9,025 nucleotides of DNA from Nocardia sp. (lineage in GTDB: Bacteria > Actinomycetota > Actinomycetes > Mycobacteriales > Mycobacteriaceae), in contig JABFXT010000852.1 in assembly GCA_013361595.1 (NCBI GenBank), forward strand, positions 1-9,025. Direction: 5' to 3'. Made by a program: the position numbers and the translations under genes. The notes under the pieces were generated by a model. The model did not search any database. It was not told the DNA's origin and was given only the letters and a program-made list of their open reading frames with translations. Below, in pieces: positions 1 through 5,901 of this stretch. Every line of letters starts with the position of its first letter. The first letter of the stretch is position 1.

Positions 1-1
1 G

Positions 2-115
2 CTGGGGCTGGGCCCCGACGACCGGGTTCTCGTGATATCCACCGAAGGGGCTACCGATATCGCGAATTTCGACCGCGTCACCGGCGCTCGGCTCGCCGCC
101 GGATCGGAGGTCTAG
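2..115 (+). CDS. C-terminal end of a PLP-dependent ammonia-lyase, probably diaminopropionate ammonia-lyase (partial)
   Basis: The frame is open from the window edge to a TAG at 113-115, giving 37 residues. The segment GPDDRVLVISTEGATD resembles the C-terminus of diaminopropionate ammonia-lyases, fold-type II PLP enzymes that split 2,3-diaminopropionate into pyruvate and ammonia; there a hydrophobic strand runs into a Ser/Thr-Glu-Gly turn near the end. The PLP lysine and the rest of the active site lie outside the window, so the substrate cannot be fixed. A threonine dehydratase or other relative is possible. The stop is followed immediately by the ATG of the amidohydrolase, and that gene's ribosome binding site lies inside this one, so the two are probably cotranscribed. 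In E. coli the lyase YgeX and the M20 peptidase YgeY are also neighbours (known context). Confidence 0.6.
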   Translation: MGLGPDDRVLVISTEGATDIANFDRVTGARLAAGSEV

Positions 116-1384
116 ATGAACAACTCGGACCGGACGATCCGGATCGACTCCGACCGGCTGTGGCGATCGCTGACCGAACTGGGCGCGGTCGGCGCGTACT
201 CCGATGAGCGCACCGGCCTGATGGGCGTGCGCCGATTGGCACTCACCGACGCCGATATGGCCGGGCGGGAGCTGGTTCTCGGCTGGATGCGCGCGGCCGG
301 GCTGTCGGTGCGAACCGACCGGATCGGCAAGGTGTACGCCCGGCGGGCCGGACTGGACGACACTCTCGCCCCGGTCCTTGTGGGGTCGCATATCGATACC
401 GTCGCCACGGCGGGCCGCTTCGACGGCTGCCTGGGCGTGCTGGGTGGTCTCGAAGTGATCCGCACGCTGAACGAGCACGGGGTGTCCACCGAGCGCCCGG
501 TCGAGGTGGCGATATTCACCGAGGAGGAAGGCGTCCGGTTCGGCACCGATATGCTCGGCAGCGCCGTGGCGGCGGGACGGATCGAGCTGGACCGGGCCCG
601 GGAACGTACCGATCGTGACGGTGTCACGGTCGGTGCCGAGCTCGACCGGCACGGACTGTCCGGCGAGGTGTCCGTGCCGATCGCGCCACCGTTCGCCTAT
701 CTCGAATGCCATATCGAGCAGGGGCCGGTGCTGGCCGCCGCGGAAACGCGGATCGGCGTGGTGCACGGCGTACAGGCGATCACCTGGCTGGAACTGCTGA
801 TCAGCGGCCGCGCCGCGCATGCCGGAGCCACTCCGCAACAGTTGCGCCGCAATGCGGGTCTGGCCGCGGCGTTGATCACGGTACGGCTGGACGAGATGGT
901 GGAATCCGGTGACTACGGCCGGATGCTGGCCACCGTGGGCCGTCAGGAGGTCTATCCGAACCTGATCAATATCGTGCCGGAGACAGCGCTGATCACGATC
1001 GACCTGCGCAACCACGACGGAGCTGCCATGCGCCGGGCCGAGGACGATCTCGCGGCCTGTATCGCGGAGGTGGAGGAGCGCACCGGTGTCACCGTCACCG
1101 CGCGCACCACAGCGCGGACGCCGCCGGTGGAGTTCCCGCAGTCCATGCGTGACCTGGTCGAGAAACAGGCCGTCGATCTCGGAATGAGCTGTACCGGAAT
1201 AACTTCCGGTGCGGGCCATGATGCCGGTGAGATCGCCGCGCTCTGCCCGGCCGGAATGATCTTCGTCCCGGGACGCTACGACGGCATCAGCCACAATCCC
1301 CGGGAGTACTCCACTCCCGAGGCCTGCGCCGACGGAATCAATGTGCTCCTGCGCGCGGTGACCGAATTGGCGGGCGTCCGGTAA
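116..1384 (+). CDS. M20-family zinc amidohydrolase (allantoate / N-carbamoyl-amino-acid hydrolase type)
   Basis: The 422-residue product has the usual length of the AllC/HyuC/AmaB group, cytosolic dimeric metalloenzymes that hydrolyse N-carbamoyl or ureido groups of amino-acid-like substrates. The di-metal site is visible: H92 in GSHIDTV, bridging D103 in GRFDG, catalytic E137 and ligand E138 in TEEEGVRFG, H199 in ECHIEQG, and H393 in GISHNPREYST. H235 in AAHAG and R298 lie in the inserted dimerisation domain (about 215-330), which normally supplies substrate contacts. The start is fixed by GGAGG at 106-110, five bases before the ATG, and by direct adjacency to the preceding stop. Context with a PLP ammonia-lyase suggests catabolism of an unusual nitrogenous amino acid. 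The family is certain; the substrate (allantoate, N-carbamoyl amino acid, ureidoglycine) is not. TPQQLRRN replaces the common TPMxxRRD, which could affect specificity. Confidence 0.88.
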   Translation: MNNSDRTIRIDSDRLWRSLTELGAVGAYSDERTGLMGVRRLALTDADMAGRELVLGWMRAAGLSVRTDRIGKVYARRAGLDDTLAPVLVGSHIDTVATAGRFDGCLGVLGGLEVIRTLNEHGVSTERPVEVAIFTEEEGVRFGTDMLGSAVAAGRIELDRARERTDRDGVTVGAELDRHGLSGEVSVPIAPPFAYLECHIEQGPVLAAAETRIGVVHGVQAITWLELLISGRAAHAGATPQQLRRNAGLAAALITVRLDEMVESGDYGRMLATVGRQEVYPNLINIVPETALITIDLRNHDGAAMRRAEDDLAACIAEVEERTGVTVTARTTARTPPVEFPQSMRDLVEKQAVDLGMSCTGITSGAGHDAGEIAALCPAGMIFVPGRYDGISHNPREYSTPEACADGINVLLRAVTELAGVR

Positions 1385-1411
1385 CAACTCGCCCGAGTCG
1401 GTCATTTCCGC

Positions 1412-1440
1412 TTCCGCCGCGCGGCGAACGCTCCTACGAT
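1412..1440 (+). promoter_or_regulatory. Candidate promoter for the Cys/His-domain gene
   Basis: The 117-base gap after the amidohydrolase contains TACGAT at 1435-1440, which fits the actinobacterial TANNNT -10 pattern. TTCCGC at 1412-1417 lies 17 bases before it as a poor -35. A transcript would start near 1447, leaving about 55 untranslated bases before the ATG at 1502. A perfect 12-bp palindrome of alternating GC character (1415-1426) overlaps the proposed -35 and spacer and could be an operator or chance in GC-rich DNA. The call rests mainly on the -10 match. Confidence 0.25.
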
Positions 1441-1501
1441 CCGATCGTCCCCATAGCGCCGGGCTGTTCCACTGCCCCCGTATCGGAGCCGGAGGACCGA
1501 G

Positions 1502-2368
1502 ATGCTGCGCCGGGTTGTCGACGAGCTGCACCGGCGGGTGCGCGGTGCGGTCGCGGGGGCCGGCCGGGCCGCCGAACACCCGCCGCGGACGGTGGGTGGC
1601 GAAGTCGGCAAGGTGGCCGACTTCGCGGAGGGCAAGGACCGGACAGCGGCTCGCGGGTTCGGTCCTCGCGCGGAGGAATACGAGCGCGGACCGGCGAACG
1701 GGGAATCGTCGTCGTCCGGCTCGGCGGACCGCCCTCCCGGCTTGGTCGTCGCGGATGAGCTGCATCGGATCCATCTGTCCGGCGCGCAGGCGACGTGGAC
1801 GAATTACCATCCGCGATTCCTGCCCCAGCGCAAATTCGAGCAGTGGGTCGCCGCGGAGACCGAGGGCCCACTACCTCCGCTCGAGCCGGAACTCGCGTTG
1901 AACTGCCGGGACATGGTGATGTGGGCCGCGGCCAACTCGGGTGCGCTCACTCATGCGCAAGTCAGATCGCTGTACGCGCCGTTGCTGGGCAGAAGGGCCC
2001 GGCGGAATCGGCTGCAGGGCTTTCTGCCCGACGGCTTCGCGCAGCACAGCCTGGACAGCACCTTTCCGCACGGCACGCGGGATCTCGATATGAGCGACCC
2101 CGCCGGCGCCCGGCCCGACCGCGGGAATGTGATCATGTGGGACGGCTGGGGAGAGCGCAACGCCCATACCGCTGTGGCGACGGGGCGTCTGATCGGGCCA
2201 CAACGAGACCCGGAGGTCTACAGTTTCTGGCCGCCGCCCACCGGGCCGCTCGTCCTCGGAACGGTGACCGACGCCGTCCAGATCACCACCGTCAGCCGGC
2301 TGACGCCCTATGCCGACGGGCCGAACTCTGTCGCGCGGCCGATCTGGTTCGGCTCCGGACCGTGGTAG
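1502..2368 (+). CDS. Unrecognised protein with a C-terminal NlpC/P60-like (papain-fold) Cys/His domain; possible effector or toxin
   Basis: The product has 288 residues and no signal peptide or membrane segment. Residues 1-80 are charged and low in complexity (helical at first, then a Gly/Ser/Pro linker), like a trafficking or linker region. The C-terminal part (about 84-288) looks like a compact enzyme. NCRDMVMWAAANSG (134-147) puts C135 at the start of a helix; RGNVIMWDG (207-215) and NAHTAVATG (220-228) follow, with H222 as partner; YSFWPPP (240-246) comes next, and the chain ends in a Trp-rich tail. This order (Cys helix, strand, HxAxATG strand, SxWPPP) matches NlpC/P60-like cysteine peptidase or amidase domains in actinobacterial polymorphic-toxin-like proteins as I recall them; no named gene is recognised. 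GGAGGA at 1491-1496, five bases upstream, supports the ATG. No immunity-like gene follows; the next gene is a secreted porin 355 bases away. Catalysis and effector role are inferred. Confidence 0.7.
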   Translation: MLRRVVDELHRRVRGAVAGAGRAAEHPPRTVGGEVGKVADFAEGKDRTAARGFGPRAEEYERGPANGESSSSGSADRPPGLVVADELHRIHLSGAQATWTNYHPRFLPQRKFEQWVAAETEGPLPPLEPELALNCRDMVMWAAANSGALTHAQVRSLYAPLLGRRARRNRLQGFLPDGFAQHSLDSTFPHGTRDLDMSDPAGARPDRGNVIMWDGWGERNAHTAVATGRLIGPQRDPEVYSFWPPPTGPLVLGTVTDAVQITTVSRLTPYADGPNSVARPIWFGSGPW

Positions 2369-2723
2369 CCGGGGGACGGAGTGGGCCCTGCCGGTGAAAT
2401 GGTCCCGCAAATGCGCTGATTCGTGGTATCCGGCCCCGGGCCCGAACAGTTCCGGAGACACAGTCAATTGTTCCGGAGAATCACGACGATGAATTATTCG
2501 GGCCCGTAACAGAATGACTGATTTCATTGTCAGGAAGTAGGACAGCTGTCGGTGCGCGGTGCCGCCTCCGGACTTGCCGAGCCGGGTCGCGGCCGGCGCC
2601 GCCACCCGATTTCCGGGCGCCGTCACCGCATCCGGCTCCGGAGGTGAATCCCCAGGTGTACGCGGAATCGACACGCCGCCAGACGAGTCCGGTATGCCGG
2701 TTCGCTCTGTTACTGTTCCGCGC
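2369..2723. other. 355-base intergenic region with short repeated palindromes
   Basis: I see no convincing gene here; open frames on both strands are Arg/Pro-rich shadows without ribosome binding sites. The segment from about 2437 to 2550 is less GC-rich than its surroundings. It holds CGGGCCCG twice (2437-2444 and 2499-2506), GTTCCGGAGA twice (2449-2458 and 2470-2479, offset 21 bases), and the perfect palindrome GACAGCTGTC (2541-2550). The right end carries the putative leaderless promoter of the porin. No clear terminator follows the upstream gene. Confidence 0.5.
2449..2479 (+). repeat. Direct repeat GTTCCGGAGA, two copies 21 bases apart
   Basis: Identical 10-base units lie at 2449-2458 and 2470-2479. 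Each contains the palindrome TCCGGA. An offset of 21 bases is two helical turns, so both copies face the same side of the DNA, as paired operator half-sites often do. They sit inside a pair of CGGGCCCG octamers. No binding protein can be named. Confidence 0.4.
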
Positions 2724-2724
2724 A
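2711..2724 (+). promoter_or_regulatory. Putative -10 element giving a leaderless porin transcript
   Basis: TACTGT (2711-2716) fits the TANNNT -10 consensus and ends seven bases before the A of the ATG at 2724, where transcription would start. No Shine-Dalgarno sequence precedes this ATG, which fits leaderless translation, common in Actinobacteria. No recognisable -35 is present, so this is a position-based inference. Confidence 0.4.
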
Positions 2725-3302
2725 TGAAATCTTCCGCGAAAAGGCTTCTGTCGTGCGCGATCGGCGCGGGCTCGGTTCTGATTTCTATTGTTTCGACAGC
2801 GCCTGCCGTCCATGCGGAAGTGGTTTACATGGCGCCACACGAGAAGATATTCGCGGCGGAGGGCGGACCGGCTTTTGTGGTAGGACATTCCGGTGAAACG
2901 GTGAACAAGGTTCCACCGTTGAACGCGTCGGGAACGGTACGTGAGGTCTTCGTCTCCGGGACCGCCTACAGCAGTGTCGGCGAGGGCGGGGGCGGTGAAC
3001 TCCACGTGGGGTATCACGTCGGGTGCGCGGTCGAACTCACCGGGGCTTCCGGCGGCGCGGGCGTGACCTATGACTCTCCGGGATACTCCATCGGGATCGC
3101 GCCAGGGGAGGTCGCCGATGTCGCGCTGGTGGACAAGGACATCGTGCCGGGTGTGCCCGGCCGGGTGGTGTATCACGATGTACATCTGGTCATCAACGGA
3201 TGTATCGGCCCGGCGGTGATCCGGCAGTACACCGAGATCCAGATGAAATCGGACGCCGTGGACGAGCGCGGTGTCGTCTACGGTGATCCGCTGTGGATCT
3301 GA
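2724..3302 (+). CDS. MspA-family porin, secreted
   Basis: The 192-residue precursor begins with a clear Sec signal peptide (MKSSAKRLL, a hydrophobic stretch at 11-27, then AVHA before a likely cut after residue 31). The mature protein is about 161 residues, mostly beta-strand. Family marks are ETVNKVPPLN (58-67) followed by TREVFVSGTAY-type sequence, GELHVGYHVGC (91-101), and the C-terminal VVYGDPLWI that parallels the YGEPWN end of MspA. MspA-type proteins form octameric channels for small polar solutes across the mycolate outer membrane. C101 and C160 may form a disulfide, as in the two-Cys Nocardia/Rhodococcus forms; the mature part is shorter than MspA (about 184). An in-frame ATG at 2559 would add 55 low-complexity residues and bury the signal peptide, so 2724 is preferred. 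Expressed alone, converging with the DUF1540 gene. Confidence 0.85.
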   Translation: MKSSAKRLLSCAIGAGSVLISIVSTAPAVHAEVVYMAPHEKIFAAEGGPAFVVGHSGETVNKVPPLNASGTVREVFVSGTAYSSVGEGGGGELHVGYHVGCAVELTGASGGAGVTYDSPGYSIGIAPGEVADVALVDKDIVPGVPGRVVYHDVHLVINGCIGPAVIRQYTEIQMKSDAVDERGVVYGDPLWI

Positions 3303-3342
3303 TCGCGCGCCGCTGCCGGTGACGGACGGGCGCGCAGGGGTG

Positions 3343-3381
3343 GATCCGATCACCGCCGGGTGCGGTGGCCGAATCCGGATC
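3343..3381. terminator. Possible bidirectional terminator hairpin between convergent genes
   Basis: CACCGC (3351-3356) and GCGGTG (3362-3367) form a perfect 6-bp stem around a 5-base loop. An outer stem GATCCG (3343-3348) with CGGATC (3376-3381) can form around it. The structure lies between the porin stop and the end of the opposing DUF1540 gene. There is no U-tract, which is common in GC-rich actinobacteria but weakens the call. Confidence 0.35.
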
Positions 3382-3422
3382 GAGCTCGCGGCCCTGCCGC
3401 GCGGCGGTGACCGGCCGATCCG

Positions 3423-3722
3423 TCAGCGCGGGGTATAGGTCATGCAGCGGGCGGAGTGGTGGGCGCTGCCCGGGCCGACCCGGATCTCACCGGCTGTGCA
3501 TTCGAGGTCGGTGTTGTGGGCGCAGTCCGCGCGCTGGCAGGCCCCCACCATGCTGGTGACGGTGTCCAGGCCGCCCCGGACCGCCAGCGGGATGAAGGTG
3601 GCGCAGTCGGCGCTGCCGTTCTGGCCGGAGACGTTGATGGCGTAGGCGTGGCAACCGTCGTGGTTGTACGAACAGCTGTTCACTGTGCATTCGCTGACGT
3701 GCGGCATTTCCATGGTGGTCAT
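3423..3722 (-). CDS. Small Cys-rich protein with two DUF1540 units
   Basis: The 99-residue product contains eight cysteines in two similar units: C12, C17, C24, C40 (C-x4-C-x6-C-x15-C) and C62, C67, C75, C93 (C-x4-C-x7-C-x17-C). Each has an Asn before the third Cys and an Ala/Ile segment after it (SYNHDGCHAYAINV; AHNTDLECTAGEIRV), the DUF1540 pattern. DUF1540 proteins are small, of unknown function, and thought to bind metal through the cysteines. There is no signal peptide, so it is probably cytosolic. GGAGGA (complement of 3731-3736), eight bases upstream of the ATG, supports this start; a second ATG three codons in is possible. It is divergent from the P450 gene and convergent with the porin. 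The family call is firm; zinc or other metal binding is inferred from the Cys pattern. Confidence 0.85.
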   Translation of the reverse strand: MTTMEMPHVSECTVNSCSYNHDGCHAYAINVSGQNGSADCATFIPLAVRGGLDTVTSMVGACQRADCAHNTDLECTAGEIRVGPGSAHHSARCMTYTPR

Positions 3723-3847
3723 ATGCTTCGTCCTCCGGAGGAGTCGGGAGTTGTGCTCATGCGGATACCTGGCTGGTCAGGATCTGGGACGAACAATTCA
3801 TTGTGCGGCTCCCCCCGGTGTTCGCGCAGTGCAACGAGAGCGCCCGG

Positions 3848-3869
3848 GAAAAAGTAGCGAAAAATTAGC
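3848..3869 (+). repeat. 11-bp tandem repeat with phased A-tracts
   Basis: GAAAAAGTAGC (3848-3858) and GAAAAATTAGC (3859-3869) are adjacent 11-base units differing at one position. The A5 runs are 11 bases apart, close to one helical turn, and a third short AAA (3872-3874) continues the phase. Such phasing bends DNA and stands out in this GC-rich sequence. Confidence 0.55.
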
Positions 3870-3899
3870 CGAAAGGTCGCGATCGGGCTGCGGCCGGAT

Positions 3900-3938
3900 T
3901 TTGTGAACGCTATTTACTAAAACCCATTCACAAATGGG
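3900..3938. promoter_or_regulatory. Inverted repeats in the P450 promoter region, candidate operator
   Basis: TTTGTGAA (3900-3907) and its exact complement TTCACAAA (3927-3934) are separated by 19 bases containing the AT-rich TATTTACT (3911-3918), a possible -10. The right arm overlaps a second perfect inverted repeat, CCCATT-CACA-AATGGG (3923-3938). GTGAAC (3903-3908) also recurs inverted as GTTCAC at 3949-3954. Overlap of inverted repeats with the likely promoter suggests a regulator site; the TetR protein encoded just behind the P450 is the obvious candidate (inference). Confidence 0.4.
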
Positions 3939-3988
3939 ATGTGGTGTGGTTCACTCCTGAGGACAGGGTTCCGCCAGGAAGCACGGTG

Positions 3989-4042
3989 ATGCGATACCGC
4001 CGCCGCTTCGGCCCCCGCGAACCGCATGTTTCAACTTCGTAA
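3989..4042 (+). CDS. Possible 17-residue leader ORF upstream of the P450
   Basis: ATG at 3989 opens a short frame encoding MRYRRRFGPREPHVSTS, ending in TAA at 4040-4042. AGGAAG at 3976-3981 precedes the ATG by seven bases (a GTG directly before the ATG is an alternative start). The stop overlaps the first bases of AAGGAGG, the P450 ribosome binding site, an arrangement that would couple the two translations. The frame has GC-rich third positions but is very short, so chance is quite possible. No homology is recognised. Confidence 0.25.
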   Translation: MRYRRRFGPREPHVSTS

Positions 4043-4047
4043 GGAGG
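4041..4047 (+). promoter_or_regulatory. Strong ribosome binding site fixing the GTG start of the P450
   Basis: AAGGAGG is a near-complete anti-16S match four bases before GTG at 4052-4054. It decides for this start over internal ATGs. Confidence 0.8.
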
Positions 4048-4051
4048 CAGA

Positions 4052-5278
4052 GTGGCCGCGCCGTCCCTCTCCCACGATTTCGATTTCACCGATCCCGACC
4101 TGCTGGCGGCCCGGCTGCCCATCGAGGAATGGGCCGAACTGCGCCGGACCGCCCCCGTGTGGTGGGTCGATCAGCCGAACGGGGTGAGCGGTTTCGACGA
4201 CGGCGGCTACTGGGTGGTCAGCAAGCTGGACCACATCAAGGAGATCTCGAAGAACTCCGAGGTCTACTCCACCCACGCCAATACCGCGGTGATCCGCTTC
4301 AACGGCGAGATCACCCGGGACGAGATCGATATCCAGCGGGCCATGCTGGTCAACACCGACCCGCCGGAGCACGACAAACTGCGCCGGATCATCTCCCGCG
4401 GTTTCACCCCCCGCGCGATCCAGAGCCTGCGCGACGCGCTGCGTGAGCGCGCCGAACGGATCGTGCACGAGGCCAAGAAGACCGGCGGCGGCGATTTCGT
4501 CGAGCAGGTGGCCTGCGAACTGCCACTACAGGCGATCGCCGAACTGCTCGGTGTGCCGCAGGAGGATCGCGGCAAACTCTTCGAGTGGTCGAACCAGATG
4601 ATGGGATACGACGACCCCCAATACGCCGACAGCTACAAGATGGCCAATGCGCAGGTGATGGGTTACGCCTGGAACCTGGCCGAAGAGCGCCGCGGTTGTC
4701 CGGCCGACGACATCATCAGCCAGCTGCTCAGCGCCGATATCGACGGTGAGGCGCTGAGTTCGGAAGAGTTCGCCTGGTTCGTCATCCTGCTCGCGGTCGC
4801 CGGTAACGAGACCACCCGCAACGCCACCACCCACGGGATGAAGGCCTTCGTCGACAACCCGGACCAGTGGGAGCTCTACCGGGCCGAACGCCCGCGCACC
4901 GCCCCCGACGAGATCGTCCGCTGGGCGACCCCGGTCATCGCCTTCCAGCGAACCACCCTGCAGGACACCGAAATCGGCGGACAGAAGATCGAGAAGGGGC
5001 AGCGGGTAGGCCTCTTCTACGCCTCCGCCAACTTCGACGAAGACCATTTCACCGACCCGTTCGAGTTCGACTGCACCCGCAACCCGAACCCGCACGTCGG
5101 CTTCGGTGGTACCGGCACCCACTACTGTGTCGGCGCGAATCTGGCCCGCCTGCAACTGGACCTGATCTTCAACGCCATCGCCGATGTGATGCCGAACCTG
5201 CGTCAGGTCGCCGAACCGGTTCGGCTACGGTCGGGTTGGCTCAACGGAATCAAGAACTGGCAGGTCGCCTACGAATGA
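4052..5278 (+). CDS. Cytochrome P450, CYP125-like (steroid side-chain oxidase type)
   Basis: The 408-residue soluble class I bacterial P450 has all signatures: I-helix AGNETT (250-255), ExxR as EIVR (287-290), and heme loop FGGTGTHYCVG (351-361) with C359 as thiolate ligand. It strongly resembles M. tuberculosis CYP125A1 as I recall it, including ISRGFTPRA, CELPLQAIAELLGVPQEDR, WATPVIAFQRT and the near-terminal RLRSGWLNGIKNWQV. CYP125 enzymes oxidise the terminal C26/C27 methyl of cholesterol or cholestenone, with electrons from a ferredoxin and reductase, neither of which is in the window. It lacks the N-terminal extension and short C-terminal tail of CYP125A1 (433 residues). The start is GTG, behind AAGGAGG at 4041-4047. 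The stop overlaps the TetR start by four bases. No other sterol-degradation gene is near, so this may be a paralogue with another isoprenoid or steroid substrate. Confidence 0.9.
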   Translation: MAAPSLSHDFDFTDPDLLAARLPIEEWAELRRTAPVWWVDQPNGVSGFDDGGYWVVSKLDHIKEISKNSEVYSTHANTAVIRFNGEITRDEIDIQRAMLVNTDPPEHDKLRRIISRGFTPRAIQSLRDALRERAERIVHEAKKTGGGDFVEQVACELPLQAIAELLGVPQEDRGKLFEWSNQMMGYDDPQYADSYKMANAQVMGYAWNLAEERRGCPADDIISQLLSADIDGEALSSEEFAWFVILLAVAGNETTRNATTHGMKAFVDNPDQWELYRAERPRTAPDEIVRWATPVIAFQRTTLQDTEIGGQKIEKGQRVGLFYASANFDEDHFTDPFEFDCTRNPNPHVGFGGTGTHYCVGANLARLQLDLIFNAIADVMPNLRQVAEPVRLRSGWLNGIKNWQVAYE

Positions 5279-5901
5279 CACCTCCCGCGCGGCGGGGCCG
5301 GATGCCCGCGGTCAGTGACGCGGACATCCGGCGCGTGGCCGCGGAACTCCTGGTGGAACAGGGTGCCGAAGCGCTGACCCTGCGCGCCATCGCGCGCGCG
5401 CTCGGTATCACCGCTCCGGCGCTGTACCGCTACTACCCGTCCCGCGAAGAGCTGCTGGCGGCACTGCGCCGCGATATCTGCAGACGGCTGGCCGACGACC
5501 TCGCCGCCCAGGTGGCCGAACTCCCCGACGACGGTGTGGTCCGGCTCTTCGCCATCTGCCGCGCCTTCCGGCGCTGGGGGCTCGACCATCGCAACGAGTT
5601 CACGCTGGTGTTCGCGTCACCGGCGGCCGGCGGTCCGGATACGGTACGCCGGTTCGACGAATCGTTCGGGCTGGTGTTCCTGGAGGCCGCCGGGAAACTG
5701 CTGGCGGCCTACGATCTGGCCACCCCGCCGACCGAATCGATCCCGGAAGCGCTGCGCACCGATCTGCTGGCGTTCCAGGGCGAGCTGCTGGCGCTGCTGG
5801 CCGGGTCGGATCAGAAGTTCCCGGCCGAGAATTTCGATCTCGGCGTGGCGTACCTCATGATGACGGTCTGGGTACGGCTCTACGGCCATGTGACGCTGTA
5901 G
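5275..5901 (+). CDS. TetR-family transcriptional regulator, C-terminally truncated by a stop codon
   Basis: The 208-residue product has an N-terminal TetR DNA-binding domain (about 14-60): IRRVAAELLVEQGAEALTLR, then the turn and recognition helices IARALGITAPALYRYYPSREELLAAL. The rest is a helical ligand-binding/dimerisation domain of the WHG type (TetR_C_13-like), reaching WVRLYGHVTL. Relatives continue at this point with Glu-Val-Phe-Gly and a last helix; here the Glu codon position is TAG (5899-5901), and a matching 35-codon tail follows in frame. The ATG overlaps the P450 stop (ATGA), so the two are translationally coupled, and the protein most likely controls its own operon through the inverted repeats before the P450. 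If the stop is real, the final dimerisation helix is lost and function may be impaired. An internal ATG at 5302 is a less likely start. Confidence 0.88.
   Translation: MTPPARRGRMPAVSDADIRRVAAELLVEQGAEALTLRAIARALGITAPALYRYYPSREELLAALRRDICRRLADDLAAQVAELPDDGVVRLFAICRAFRRWGLDHRNEFTLVFASPAAGGPDTVRRFDESFGLVFLEAAGKLLAAYDLATPPTESIPEALRTDLLAFQGELLALLAGSDQKFPAENFDLGVAYLMMTVWVRLYGHVTL

Larger units (their letters stand above)
3723..4051. other. 329-base divergent control region between the DUF1540 and P450 genes
   Basis: The region drops clearly in GC between about 3848 and 3940. It contains a near-palindrome ACAAT-TC-ATTGT (3793-3804), a tandem A-tract repeat (3848-3869), an inverted repeat TTTGTGAA/TTCACAAA (3900-3934), a hairpin CCCATT-CACA-AATGGG (3923-3938), and a further GTTCAC (3949-3954). 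A possible 17-codon leader ORF occupies 3989-4042. On the minus strand TAATTT (complement of 3862-3867) is a conceivable -10 for the DUF1540 gene. Neither promoter can be placed with confidence. Confidence 0.5.

Noticed and set aside
2444..2452. LexA/SOS box (GAACAGTTC)
   Set aside because: The actinobacterial box needs GAAC and GTTC separated by about four bases; here only one base separates them, and no damage-response gene follows.
2559..2723. N-terminal extension of the porin from an upstream in-frame ATG
   Set aside because: The added residues are Pro/Gly-rich, lack a ribosome binding site, and would place the signal peptide internally.
1871..2725. Long minus-strand ORF opposite the effector-like gene
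   Set aside because: Its composition is that of an antisense shadow, with no recognisable motif and no ribosome binding site, and it crosses the intergenic region.
3989..4042. RiPP precursor of the biarylitide type (peptide begins Met-Arg-Tyr and precedes a P450)
   Set aside because: Those precursors are about five residues long and end in His, and their P450s form a distinct group. The P450 here matches CYP125 along its whole length.
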